The notes under the pieces: generated by a model
Database searches by the model: none
Seen by the model: the letters and a program-made list of their open reading frames with translations, nothing else
Told to the model about the DNA's origin: nothing
NCBI RefSeq assembly: GCF_000835495.1
Contig: NW_015622543.1
Location: 4,514,619 to 4,578,618, forward strand
DNA length: 64,000 nt
Origin: Cladophialophora immunda
Taxonomy: Eukaryota > Ascomycota > Eurotiomycetes > Chaetothyriales > Herpotrichiellaceae
Direction: 5' to 3'
Shown: one piece after another, positions 45,890-57,258 of the stretch
Position numbering within the stretch: the stretch's first letter is position 1
Layout of the letters: every line of letters begins with the position of its first letter
Made by a program: the position numbers and the translations under genes

Positions 45890-46718
45890 ATGCGGCGGCG
45901 GTCGAGTGAGCGTCGAGATGACCTCGGGGTCCCTTTACCTCGTCTTGATCTACTAGAAGACTCTTTACTGGGCCTATAGCCCTGATATTGCTTCTAAATA
46001 AGCTGAATGATGGCTAGTTTGGCCCAAATTGCGCTTTCTCTGTCTACCTAGGAGAGCCTCTGGGTCACCAGGGACTGAATGTCCGGAGGGATTCCCTTCA
46101 ATTCCTAAGGAATTGACATTCAGTGAAATTGAAATACTTTGTGGCCACTAATCTGGAAGACCTCTGCCTGTCATAACTTAGTCTTATTTCTGTTGAAATT
46201 TTGCTTCTTCGTTTGTTTCATTAATACACACATGGAGGAGTTCAGCCTCCAGAGCTCGTCCTATTCTTTGTGATTGACCTCAAATCTCGCAGCACTGTCT
46301 CAGATACGTCGTACAGAGTACTCACCACACGGGTTGCAATATACTACCAATCGACAGCTTGCAGGCAATGTGGCGCTACTAATGAGCAAATTCGAGAAAT
46401 TATACTGCAGTGATGCAAAGTAACCCCCAGCGTAAATACACGGTGTCCATATCACTGAATGCCTCATTGAGGGATGGCAACATGGCAGCGAATCCCGCCG
46501 CATGAAATCCGCTGGACACATCGATCACATCCATCAAAGACGATGGAGAAGCTATGTGGAGATGCTGCTCGCTCATGTGTCACTTATTGCCTTTCGAAAC
46601 GGAACGTTGAATGAGCGAAAAATCCCTGTACTCACAGTGTGAGATGGAGGAAGATGGCCAGGCTTGCCGCTTTTTCAGGATGAATCTGTGTTTCTTTCCA
46701 GCCCTGCCTGTTTCAGTA
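45890..46718. other. Intergenic, no gene seen
   Basis: About 830 bases downstream of the relics and of the esterase stop. No frame shows a family motif. Confidence 0.4.
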
Positions 46719-47818
46719 CTACTTGAGCTTCCCGTCTAGAAATGAGATTAGTTTCTCTAGCCCTTCATCATGCGTATCGTTGAATCGATATAGTGTAAAG
46801 GCGTGAAAGCCCTGATCCACCACATCCACCTGCACCTCATTCCCTGCTTGTTGCCACTTTATCGCCATGAAGATGCTATCATCTAACAGAGGATCGACCG
46901 TGCCGACCAAAAAATGGGCCGGCGGCAAGTTGTGCAGATCAGCATATAACGGGGAAACATCTGCCTGTTTTCTGCGGGCGATGGGCATATTTTCAAACGC
47001 TGTCTCAGTGAAGATCTCAGTATGCTCTTTGCTGAGGAAAACCGAGCGCTGATGAGACAACACAGACGGAGTAAAGGAAAGGTCGAAAATCCCATAACCC
47101 GAACATATGGCGGCTATGCGAGACCTGATATCAACGGCGTGCTGGTCGCGGAGGGTTAATGCCACGGAAACTGATAGCCAGCCGCCGGCAGACTCTCCAC
47201 CCAGAACTTTCAGCGATGATCCGAGAGCGCGAGTGCCTTCGTCTGAAAGGGCGTACAGAGCAGCATCAACGCAGTCATGGAGTGCTGCAGGGTGCGGATG
47301 CTCGGGGGCCAGGCGATACTCCACAGAAACCATCGTCAATCCGAGAGCCTCACTTAGTTCTGTCAGGTATGGATCGTAGCTGGCATTAGACCCGATAACG
47401 AAACCTCCTATGTAGATACAGTCAGTCAAAAGTTGCTCGTTGAAGACACCCTTTTGCAGTAAAGCTTTTATTTCATACTCTCGTATCAACACTACCATCG
47501 GACGCGTTTCCACTTACCGGCATGGAAATGAAGCCACACTCCCTTCGTGATTTTGGTCTCTGGTTTAATGATCCGAAGTTCGATTTGATGGCCATCTCGT
47601 CCGGCAATCTTTATCAAGGTGGCCTTTTCATTTAGCACAGGCTTCGGAAACCCGTGAGTACCCTCTCGTCTTGCTTTTCGATACTCCTCAGGCTGAGGAT
47701 ATTTGTACCATGGAGTGCTAGAATTCTGTTCTTGCTCAATTTTGTCGAGGACTTCTTGACGAGCCCTGCGGACGACATCAGAGATTGGACGAGGAAGGAT
47801 GTTCAGCTGAGACTCCAT
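46719..47818 (-). CDS. Alpha/beta-hydrolase, HSL-type esterase
   Basis: Hydrolyses a small ester or lactone; expected cytosolic. Start at the ATG at 47818 (MESQLNILPRPISD); the upstream GTG is not used. Two or three exons: the first ends LHFHAG and splicing restores the oxyanion-hole segment HFHAGGFVIG (HGG-type motif of the hormone-sensitive-lipase family). The nucleophile elbow is GGESAGGWLS, the acid is in VGTVDPLLDD, and the catalytic histidine is in DQGFHAFTLY. About 330 residues, full length. Near the Baeyer-Villiger gene it could open the lactone or ester product (inference). Confidence 0.9.
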
Positions 47819-48452
47819 AGCGACCACGGTTGATGCTTTTGCCTACGTTGCTCTGATTTTCTCTGATTCTCATGAGATTAGGCAAAAGGAGCAGGGCCGT
47901 GTCGCACTTGACTAGTTTGCCTACTGCCCTCTTGTCGGAAAATTCCGACCGCAAGTCCTCGGTATTAAGCATTCGGGAGCGATTGCGTTCAACAATGACA
48001 TCTTCACAATTCGATAAGAATTCTGACTTTCACGCGTGAGGATCATTCTGTGGCTGCAAAGGAGATAAGTATTTCCACGGTGAAAGACTTTTGTGTTTTC
48101 CTTTAGCCTCTCGAGCTTTAGAATGTTTCTATTTTTCTTAGAAGGGCTAGACCTTAGGAAAGTCTACCACTTGCTGATCGGCATCATCTATGCTTGTCAT
48201 GAAGCTCGGTGATACACTACTTGTGGCATTCTGGGTCGGTCCTCCCACTGGGCTTTAAATTCGTGCAGTGCAAACGGAGAATTCTGTACCATGCACCCTT
48301 ATTTGGCGTTGGCAAAGTATCTACCATCGGACTCAAGCAGGTTCATGTTCTTCAACTCCACTCAAAACCTCTTGTGTAGGAAACAGCGAGTTTGGTACCG
48401 GAGAATCTAATGCATGCCTGAACATCTGTGCTTTTCTTTTTAGCATCACGCT
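47819..48452. other. Intergenic, no gene seen
   Basis: About 630 bases upstream of the esterase and downstream of SDR 3. Likely promoter for the esterase. Nothing else recognised. Confidence 0.4.
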
Positions 48453-49380
48453 TCACTGATAGCCTCCATCTATATTGATAGTCTATACATTTGTTAGTCA
48501 GAAATTTCTCTGCAGGAGACGTGGGAGAAACGGCCTTGCTTACACTTCCTGTAATATAACTAGAAACTTCGCTGAGCAGGAAGACTATAAGCTTCGAAAC
48601 TTCTTCAGGCTGGCCAACCCGTTTTAAAGCCGTCTTCGCCGCCAGCACTTGATTTATTTTGTCCATGTCTCCAATTGCATGGAGAAGGGGTGTATTGATG
48701 AACCCGCTGTGACTGATGTCAGATCTCTATCCTCACGTAAAGTCAATGGGACACTTACGGAGCAACAGCATTGACCCTGATACCACGCGGTCCGCCTTGC
48801 TGTGCAGCACTCTTGCTCAAGCCGATGACACCCCATTTAGCAGCTCCATAAGGAGCATTTGTGGCCGATCCGATCTGGCCGGCGATACTGGACGCATTCA
48901 CGATGCTTCCATTGTCTTTGATATGTCTGAATTCAGCCTTGATCGAATTCTTGACACCGTTCAAATTCACTCCTAGCATGAAGTCCCAATCTGGATCTTC
49001 AATGACATCTAGAGAATATCCCGTTCCTTTCCATCCCTGCGTACCAATTGTACCGGCCAAATTTGCAGCGCCATCGATCCCTCCAAAGTGGTCAGCTGTC
49101 GCCTTGACAGCCTCTTCAACCTGAGAATAGACAGTAACGTCGACCTTAAAAGCAAGTGCTTTTGCTTTCAGATTCTCAACTTCGGTTACTACGTTGTCTG
49201 GCTTGACAATGTCCAAGAGGCCTATCTTGTAAGCCATTCCGATTGACGCGGACCGCGGCCAATGCGAAACTTACCTAAATTCGCGCCCTGGCTCGCTAGT
49301 AAAAGTGCAGTTGCACGTCCTTGACCAGAGTTTGCTCCGGTAATGATGAAAGTCTTCCCTTTGAGGTCGCTGTAAGACAT
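48453..49380 (-). CDS. Short-chain dehydrogenase/reductase 3
   Basis: Classical SDR. The first exon is MSYSDLKGKTFIITGANSGQGRATALLLASQGANL, where the cofactor motif TGANSGQG has Gln in place of the usual Ile. DVTVYSQVEEAV follows. The NAG motif is AANLAGTIG. The catalytic region is SIVNASSIAGQIG with PYGAAKWGVIGLSKSAA (YxxxK) and RGIRVNAVAPG. The last intron (donor GTAAGC near 48540, acceptor before 48484) joins SSYITGS to TINIDGGYQ. About 265 residues; complete. Likely oxidises or reduces a cluster alcohol or ketone; substrate unknown. Confidence 0.89.
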
Positions 49381-52300
49381 TTCGCTGGTCAAAGGAGGCA
49401 GGGTCGTTGGTTTGTTGGATTGTACTAAATTTTAAGTGCAATGCTATTTCCTAACAGTAAAGAGTAAATCTTATGGAAGTCCTGTCATCCACATGTGCGA
49501 CAGAAATTACTGTCATTGCTTACCACGGTATACAAGACGATTCATTATTCCGAGTTGCCATCTCTCCACACTGTTATAGATTGTTCTTCCTCCATTAATT
49601 GGAGTCAACGAGTGGGTGTGGGGAAGCCTTGCTATATATCATCTCAGCGCCTACTCTTTGTTCCTGACAATAATTCCGAGACTTCAACATTAATGTATGC
49701 CAGGAAATCAATAGCGATTGGACGGAAATCACGACAATACATGTAGTTACAGCAGAATCCATCATTTTAGCACGAGCTTCCACCATAATGAATAAGACAA
49801 GATATCTCACTCACTTTGAGGACTACCAGGGACTGTAAGATCCCACGTTCCCAGATGCAACGCCACTCTGACTCCAATCCCCCTGATTGTATGTACATAG
49901 GTGATGCCAAATGTAGAGGTCTGTACGGATTGTTTAATTGGATGGCAAGTTCTCATGGTTCTATTGTAGGCACGCGCCACACTGTAAGGGAGGGGTTCAA
50001 CCCTGGTAGTACAAAAGGAAGGTGCCCCGAGAAACACATCACCGACTGCAACAGGAGTCGACTCCAAGCGACTTCTCCTGCAACTTCTGACGATTTACTC
50101 TGAATATTGATTTATTTAAGTCATTTCGGCTGAATTAGTAGAGAAACAAAAGTCCAACGGCAATTTTCAACTTCAGTGTGCTAATGCAGATCACGATCTC
50201 TTTGCAGATCTCGCAGGCAAATACCGGGCCTTGGCGAGGCGGCCAAGTGGTAACGAAACAACTCGCATACATCGTACACTTCCCCTTTCGGCGGACCACG
50301 ATATATAGATCTGCGCCATATAATTCAACAGTATCGTTGCACTTTCGAAGGAGACTCTGTTTGCGTTTTTCGAAATTCTCGTTCGCCCTTCGCCCACCCC
50401 TTTCTTTTGTAATGCTTCCTCCTCTTTCATCTCGCTTCTGAAAAGCCTGTCGGCTCGCATTATTCGTAGATGCTGAAGACATCATTAATATGGACGACAT
50501 ATATCGAGGAGTTATCTTCGGATGGACAGCCGCATTGCCGCGTAGGTATCAAGGATTCGTTTGGCATAGCTTCATATCCTCTCTTTCCCGAGAGCAGATA
50601 CTGTAAACCTCGGGTAGACAATTTAACTAACACAAAACCGCATCCATCAGTACACAGTCCCATTACCGATGCCTACTCCTCACGACTTGATACGTGTAGA
50701 CCACAAGTTGGGCATAGTACGGTGCCGTTCGTCCATTCTTATCACAAGAGACCCATCGAGAATTCGGCACAAATACGCTGGCAATCGACGCCTTCGTGAC
50801 TTGTCGGCGAAAGTCACTTCTACCGCGCTTGGCTGCCATGCTTTGGCCATCATCCTGTGTTTTAACTTTAGAGTCGGCCAATGCGAAGGGAACAGTCACA
50901 CGCCGCATCTGACTTCCTTGCTCGACGATATGGCAGGGTGCAGCCTGGCGAAGTCGACATAATGGCCTTTGCCATCGTGCATAGTTTGCCATCCACGCCG
51001 AGGCTCTCATCCTCAAAATCCTAACAACTTTCCAGGACAAACACATATGTGAGGAGTCTCTAAAGGTGTGGCTGACCGAGGCATAATCCGGTCTCTTCGT
51101 ATTGGCCACGGTATGCCGTTTGGATTTCCCCTCGCCAGTCAAGGTCCGTAACATCGACGTGGAGAAAGTGCGTCAGTATCCTGTTTCGTGTTAGCCCACC
51201 TTCCATCACAACTCGTACCAAAAGGCTTCACCAAGTGAGAGCAACCGCGATCTGGCCGTAAAGAGGAACTGAGCGATCGTCTGCCAACACTTTAAGCGAT
51301 ACTTCCAGTTGCAGTAACGTTTTCCCTCGGTAGCCATCCACCTCGGAGTTAGGCCCGTCATATAAACAACCTTCCGGGTTATGGACGCATACTAAGCAGG
51401 GCCGAGTTCCGAAGCACTATGTCTATACGGTCAATCTGGGTTCTTATCGTGTGAGACAATCGGTGATGTACTTACCCTAATGCCGAAACTCTCGCAATTT
51501 CGGCAGACGCGACCGACGTGGGGAGGGCATCGCGGACAGCGACAGTGGCCAGTGTCACCGCAATGTGGACACTGCTCTTCTGGGCTCGGCGACCTTTCTT
51601 CCCGATGAGGACTTGCGACGGTGAGGCGGCCCGCAGCCTCGGGCCTCGAGCCAATTGACCACCGCGTCGCAGGCATTCCAGGCGATGGACACCTCTCCCT
51701 CTTGATGGCCCGTCGTACTGGGGCTAGATCAAGCCGTCGGTTCTTTAAGGCCGTTCGGACGCCCTAGTTAGTAAGTGTGACTAGATCGACTGTCTGGTTA
51801 GTAGGTCTCTTTGCAACGACAGTCTTACTGTTAAACTCGGCGTCCGCGTCATTGTCTTCACACCTGTTAGGGATGCCAAGGTCGTCGTCCACTCTTTTTC
51901 GTTTGTGGCCTGAGGAGGTGACTTTTAAAGTAGGTGGGAGTAGGCACGGTTACTGAGACAACTTGGGGAAGTGTAGGAAAGTCCATATGATGCGACCTAC
52001 GGAGTCCTGCGCCTCGCGAGTGACCGTGGAATATCCGTTCAAGCCATTGAGCCAGTCGCTTTCACCACCACGTCCAGGCTGCCTTTGGGCGGAGCCGTAC
52101 CGTAGGGAAATCCACTGATCCCTCAAGCTATCATCTAAGGCGCGGGTCTCTGCCTCTTACGGAGCCGGCAAGCTTTCAATATTCTTATCCCGAACTTGTA
52201 CGTCATAGTCCATCTCTTGATACTATTACTCTTGTAGCGTTTTAATTGTCGCATAAATGTCGGAAAGGGTGATAAAGTTCGAATCGGCGTCTGTCGGGAA

Positions 52301-53346
52301 CCGCGTAGGTCGGAGAGAGGTTAAGAGGGAGAGGGGGAAGAAAGATTTTTTAAGTTTCCCTAGGATCCGTCACAATAGCCAACCATCCCAGGTATCAGTG
52401 TGTGAGAATCCCGAAGCAACGTCGAGCCGATTACATATCGCGCAGGCAGCAGGTTTAGTCAAGACCAGACGCAGTAGAAGGAGGTTATAGAGTTGGAGAG
52501 AAGCATTGAAGAGGTTCAAATAAGATTGCCATGGTGCGATGACTGAGCTCGAGAGTTGAGGATTCGGGGGATAATGGGAAGGAGATTGGCTCCTGTAGCT
52601 TTGGAAAAGGCGACGCGAACGTATGCGATGCGATACCCATTTTTACAATACCGAATTCGATGCCGTGCAGGCAGACTATTCCACGGTGTCAGTACAGGAG
52701 TAAAAGACACCCTGGCTGCCGTTAGAGGAGGTTCTGGAGAGTGTTTGCGATCGAAGGAGCTACTGTCGGTGCTCGACGAGTACGGAGTTGCGTTTTCTCT
52801 CAGTTATCCACCCGAAGTCGTTATTCACCGTTTTATATATAGCGTGCTAAGAGCGCTAAGATCTTCTCAACGAGGAAGCAATCAGCCCGAAGTGCTACCG
52901 AAATAGACTCCAGGGAATTCTGTCTCGGGAATGCTGATTAGGTGAGGACATGAATCCTGAGCTTTAGCTGTGTCCTGGGGGCTGAGGACGGGTTCGGGAG
53001 CCCATTCAAGTACCTCAATAGAAGATCTATTTTAGGACCCTTATAGAGATATTTAAGATATTAGGGACCTCTAGGTAGATTTATATCTAGTATCGATACG
53101 AAAATGCGACGGGCTCGACTTCTGGGGAAAGAACGCAGCATCGTAACGGAAAAAGCTCTCAAGTGTAAGGGTATAGTTAGTGTCCGACTTGAGGTGTAGT
53201 TCGTTTCTGCCAAGCACTAAGCGAACTTGCGGTTGTACGAACTTGCGCTTGAACTTGCGGCCCCGATCCATTCCCTATATATATATATCTGGGCATCCGC
53301 CGCTTCTTGTCGGCCGCTATGCTATATCATGTCCCCGCATCAGACA
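49381..53346. other. Four-kilobase region without an intact gene
   Basis: No recognisable complete gene on either strand. Scattered gene-like traces exist: a cysteine-rich segment at 51431-51676, and minus-strand peptide stretches between about 50690 and 51180 that include a CPTC motif and are crossed by stops. No LTRs, terminal inverted repeats, reverse transcriptase or DDE motifs were seen. It separates the metabolic cluster from the more GC-rich block on the right. A TA tract sits at about 53275-53288. Confidence 0.45.
51431..51676 (-). other. Cysteine/histidine-rich segment, possible gene relic
   Basis: The frame contains CPHCGDTGHCRCPRCPPH followed by VCRNCESFGIR, a dense CxxC/CxC pattern like a zinc-binding knuckle, ending at a strong GTAAGTA donor sequence. 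No continuation on the 3' side could be recognised. It may be an exon of an unrecognised or decayed gene. Confidence 0.3.
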
Positions 53347-56300
53347 CTACCCGTTCACCAAGAAGGCGAGTTCCAGGAGCTGCTGCTGCTGCGCCTCGTG
53401 CACCGACTTGACCCCGACGGCGGTGGCGGCCGCCGTCGGCCGGCCCGCGTACAGGATGCGCTGGTCCCGATGGGCGTCCGTCCGAGGAAACACGGTCTCG
53501 AAGCGATCGCGGACGTACTGCCAGGCGCCGCCGTTGCGCGGCTCTTCTTGCGCCCAGACGACCGACTCGGCGTGGGGGTATCGCGCGAGCGTGTCCCGGA
53601 CGTCCGACCACGGGAAGGGGTGCAGTTCCTCGAGCCGCGTGATGGCCGCGTCCCGGATCCCCGCCCGGTCCCGGTGGGCGTGCAGAGCGGCGTAGACCTG
53701 GCCGGAGCAGAAGACGACGCGCCTGATCGATTCGGGCGCGTCGATCGACGTCCCGTGCGTCGGGTCCGGGAGGACGGGCAGGAAGCGAGACGCGCCGACG
53801 AGGTCGCTGACGGCGGAGACGGTCGACGCGTGCCGGAGCAGGGACTTGGAAAACAGGATTACCAGAGCTGTTCGAATCTGTACGTCAGCCATGTGATCAC
53901 CCCCAAGAGGCCATGCACTGGTCGAGACGGGGATCTTGTTTTCGACTTGGCGAGAGGGCTGAGAGAGTAACACACTTACGCTTCCGATACGGCCGGTGCA
54001 TCTGCCGGCGCAGAACGTGAAATAGGTTCGCAGGCGAGGTGATGTAGGTCACTTGCACATTGCAGTCTTGGTGCCGTCTCTGCACGTCCGCCGGCCAGCT
54101 CGTCCCGTCCTCGCTGGCGAGCTGCAGAAACCTCTCCAGCCGTGCGGACGAATGCTCGGGGCCCTGGCCGTCGTACCCGTGGGGCAGAAACAAGACCAAG
54201 CCGGACCGGTCCATCCACTTGACCTCACCTGTCGCGAGCAGGTTGTCGACGACGACCTGGGCGTTGTTGACAAAGTCGCCGAACTGCGCCTCCCACACGA
54301 CCAACGAGCTTGGGTCCGCCAGGCTGTACCCGTACTCGAAGCCGAGCGGCGCGTACTCGCTGAGGGGAGAATTGGCTACGGAAAAGGGTGCCTGCGTTGC
54401 GGACAGCAGGTTTAGAGGAGTCCACGTCCGCCCGGTCTCCTGGTCGTGCAAGACCGCGTGGCGATGCGCAAATGTCCCTCGTTGGACATCCTGGCCGGTC
54501 AGGCGGACGTGATGGCCGTCGAGGCACAGCGTACCATATGCCAGTGCTTCGGCCGTGGCCCAATCCACCGAGCCCTGCTCGAAGCCTTGTTTGCGGGCCT
54601 CGATGACCCTCCGCAAGTTTTTGTGGACCTTCAAATCCTTGGGAATGGTCATGGTCTGCCGTGCAATGCTGTCCAAGATGTCACCGTCCACCGCTGTAGT
54701 GCCATCAGGCATGATATCCTCAGCCACATGCGCTGGAGATGGGAGGTGCCGCCAGCCAGGAGGCGAGGGTTGTGGAAGAGGCTGGTAGTCCTTGCTCGCC
54801 GAGAACGACTCGTTGAGATGGGCCGAGATCCTCTGTTGTTGGGCGTCCAACTCAGCCTGGCTGACAGTACCCTCGGCAAGCAGCTTTGACGCATATGCCT
54901 CGAGCAGGGGCGTCTGTTTGGCGATTTTTTCATACATCACAGGCTGCGTCAGGTCCGGCAGGTCGAGCTCTTGGTGTCCATACCTGCGGTAACAGACCAG
55001 GTCGACGACGCAGTCGGTGTGAAATGTGGCTCTCCAGTCCGCGGCTAGCTGGCAGACAAAGGTGACGGCCTCCGGGTCGTCGCCGTTGACGTGGAAAACG
55101 GGAGCGCCGACAAACCTGGCGATGTCGGAACAGTACATGGTCGAACGGGTCGCAACCGAGTCGGCGGTGAAGCCCAACTGGTTGTTCACCACGAGCCGGA
55201 TGGTGCCTCCGACGTCGTACGTGCGCACCTTGGACATGTTCAAGGTTTCATACACCACGCCCTGGCCTGCAAACGCCGCGTCGCCATGCAGCGTCACACA
55301 GAGGACATGCTTGTGCTCGGTATCGCCCAGAAGACGCTGCGTGGCGCGCGTTTTCCCGCCCGCGATCGGGTCGACGGCCTCCAAGTGCGACGGATTGGCC
55401 AGCAGCGACAACAAGACCTGCCGGCCTTGGCCCGTGGTGCGCGTGCTGTCGACGCCGAGATGGGACTTGACGTCGCTGGTCATGCCGGGAAGAAGCTGGA
55501 AACGAGTCTTGCCCGCGAACTCGGCAAGGATGGCGTCGTACGGCTTCCCATAGACGCTGCCCATCATGGTCAAACGACCTCGGTGGCAACTCCCGATGAC
55601 CACTTCGTCGACGCCGTGCACGTCGGCACTCCAGTCGATGAGCGTCGCCATGGCTGGAGCCAGTGCCTCGGCGCCGTCCAGCCCGAATCTCTTGTCGCTG
55701 GGATACTTGGTTCCCAGAAAGCGCTCCAACATGGACGCGGACGTGATTTCGTGAAGAATGGTCTGCTTTTCGGCCTTGGTGAAGTGGAACGGCGTAGGAA
55801 CCTCGAGACGCTGCCGGAGCCATTCGCGCTTGATTGGGTCCGTGATGTGCTGCCACTCGACTCCGTAGGTTGAGCAGTAGATTGACCGGCAGACGTCAAT
55901 GATGTCCCTGAGACGCAGAGACTGTCGTCCATCAGCGAGAAATCCCGGGAGTAGATCTGGTCCCAGCGCGAATTCTCGGTCCATGTCGTGCTGAGTGAGA
56001 CCATAAAACGCAGGGTCAAGCTCCGCCAGCGCCGGTCGTGGTCGAGTGTCGAGAGGATTAAGATCTGCGTGTCGGTGGCCCTGGGTCCGGTACGCAGACA
56101 CAAGCTGCTGCACGCTTGGTCGCTTGTCGAGCACCGCCTGGACTACAGAGGGCCGAGGATCTGCTTCGTGGCGGGACGACAAGAATCCCGGAGGCGGCTC
56201 AAATGCCTGCCAGGCGGGCATTTTGCGATCTAGTAACCGAGCAAAGTACACTTGCCACGACGCGTGGACCGAGTAGGGATCATCCTGCCACATTCTGTAC

Positions 56301-56647
56301 ATCTCGTCCAGGTAGTTTGCTGCATTCCCTTGCAGGAACGAGTCTGCTCTGTGCTGGAACACCTCAAGGGTTTTAGCATGTTGTTTAGGATGTCTCGAGT
56401 GTTTGAGATCTGTAGCATCACGAAGAGCTCTCTCACTCACCATGCGATCAAGGTCTTGCGTGGAAGTACTGGCATACGCTCTTTGATATAAGATTAGCCT
56501 CATCCAGCCTTGAGTCCTTCTCCCCCATTTCTGCTTCGATGCGCAGGTCGAAAGAAATCGTTGCTGTCCGGACCGTACACGGTGAGCCGTTTGCAGGCAA
56601 GGTTTTAATGAAACCCCGACGAAAAAAGTGTGATCAACCAGAGGCAT
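53347..56647 (-). CDS. 2-oxoglutarate dehydrogenase E1-like protein, diverged paralogue
   Basis: Thiamine-diphosphate 2-oxoacid dehydrogenase of the OGDH E1 family, expected mitochondrial. Start ATG at 56647 (the GTG at 56656 was rejected). Introns at 56363-56440 (78 bases, in frame) and 53868-53979 (112 bases) give about 1,036 residues, close to the usual E1 length. Order: presequence-like N-terminus, SFLQGNAANYLDEMYRMW, CHRGRLTMMGSVYGKPYD, HLGVDSTRTTGQGRQVLL, ThDP-binding GDAAFAGQGVVYETLNM and VVNNQLGFT, FHVNGDDPEAV, FEYGYSLADPSSLVVWEAQFGD, then VILFSKSLLRH and a C-terminus with AGRPTAAATAVGVKSVH. Compared with what I know of housekeeping E1, GMPHRGRLNVL has become GSCHRGRLTMM and other core loops differ. 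A secondary copy is likely; a housekeeping gene elsewhere is assumed. GC-rich codon use unlike genes on the left. Confidence 0.9.
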
Positions 56648-57159
56648 GATGGACACCGCAAATGTTGGATCACAACTTCCAAAACCAGGGTAACAGGTCA
56701 GAGATCGCCAAGCTCAGAATCACAGTATCATGCTGATGTGTCTCTATACGGCAATCGTTGTTAGATGATAGCAGAGGCATTATTTAGGACTAGCTGACCG
56801 AGTCCAGAGTTTTGTGCGTCTTTCGTCCGTACCACTATTCCCAAGCGGACAGGCAATACCAGTGTCGAAGCACTACCGGGATTTTTTTTAGTGAGAGATG
56901 CCCTACGGTAAGGCTTGTTGCTTCGGGTGGAGAAATGAGACTCTCAGAGTGTGAAGTTGTGTTGCGGGGCGGCCTCGACGTCGGACCATGTGGTGCGGCT
57001 GTACGCAGGGAAGACAGGGCAACAACTGCATGTTGCTAGGAATTTCGGTTCCTCGGCTCTTCTCTCTTCCCGGTCTAAGGAGAGGCTCGGGTTCCACGAG
57101 GCTGGTACCTTTGTGCACAACATATTCTTCAAGTCCGCAAATACTCTAGCTGAAAAGTT

Positions 57160-57195
<36 letters not shown>

Positions 57196-57258
57196 CAGCC
57201 TACTTGGGTTCTGACGGACAAGCCACAGTTGCGTGAGACCCTCGTTGCAACCTTCAGC
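56648..57258. other. Intergenic with CA microsatellite
   Basis: About 610 bases: promoter of the E1-like gene and downstream flank of the F-box-like gene. A CA dinucleotide repeat spans 57163-57193. Frames through the repeat are not believable genes. Confidence 0.5.
57163..57193 (+). repeat. (CA)n dinucleotide microsatellite
   Basis: About fifteen uninterrupted CA units, immediately downstream of the stop of the F-box-like gene. Confidence 0.95.

Noticed and set aside
49381..53346. Intact retrotransposon or DNA transposon
   Set aside because: No reverse transcriptase, integrase, DDE motif, LTR pair or terminal inverted repeat was recognised by eye.
54053..55873. Several long plus-strand frames opposite the E1-like gene (for example 55091-55873)
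   Set aside because: Produced by GC-rich codons of the minus-strand E1 gene; compositionally biased, no homology pattern.
56648..56656. Three extra N-terminal codons of the E1-like protein
   Set aside because: The codon at 56656 is GTG; the ATG at 56647 is used.
57163..57193. CA repeat as a CRISPR-like or regulatory array
   Set aside because: Plain dinucleotide microsatellite with no spacers.
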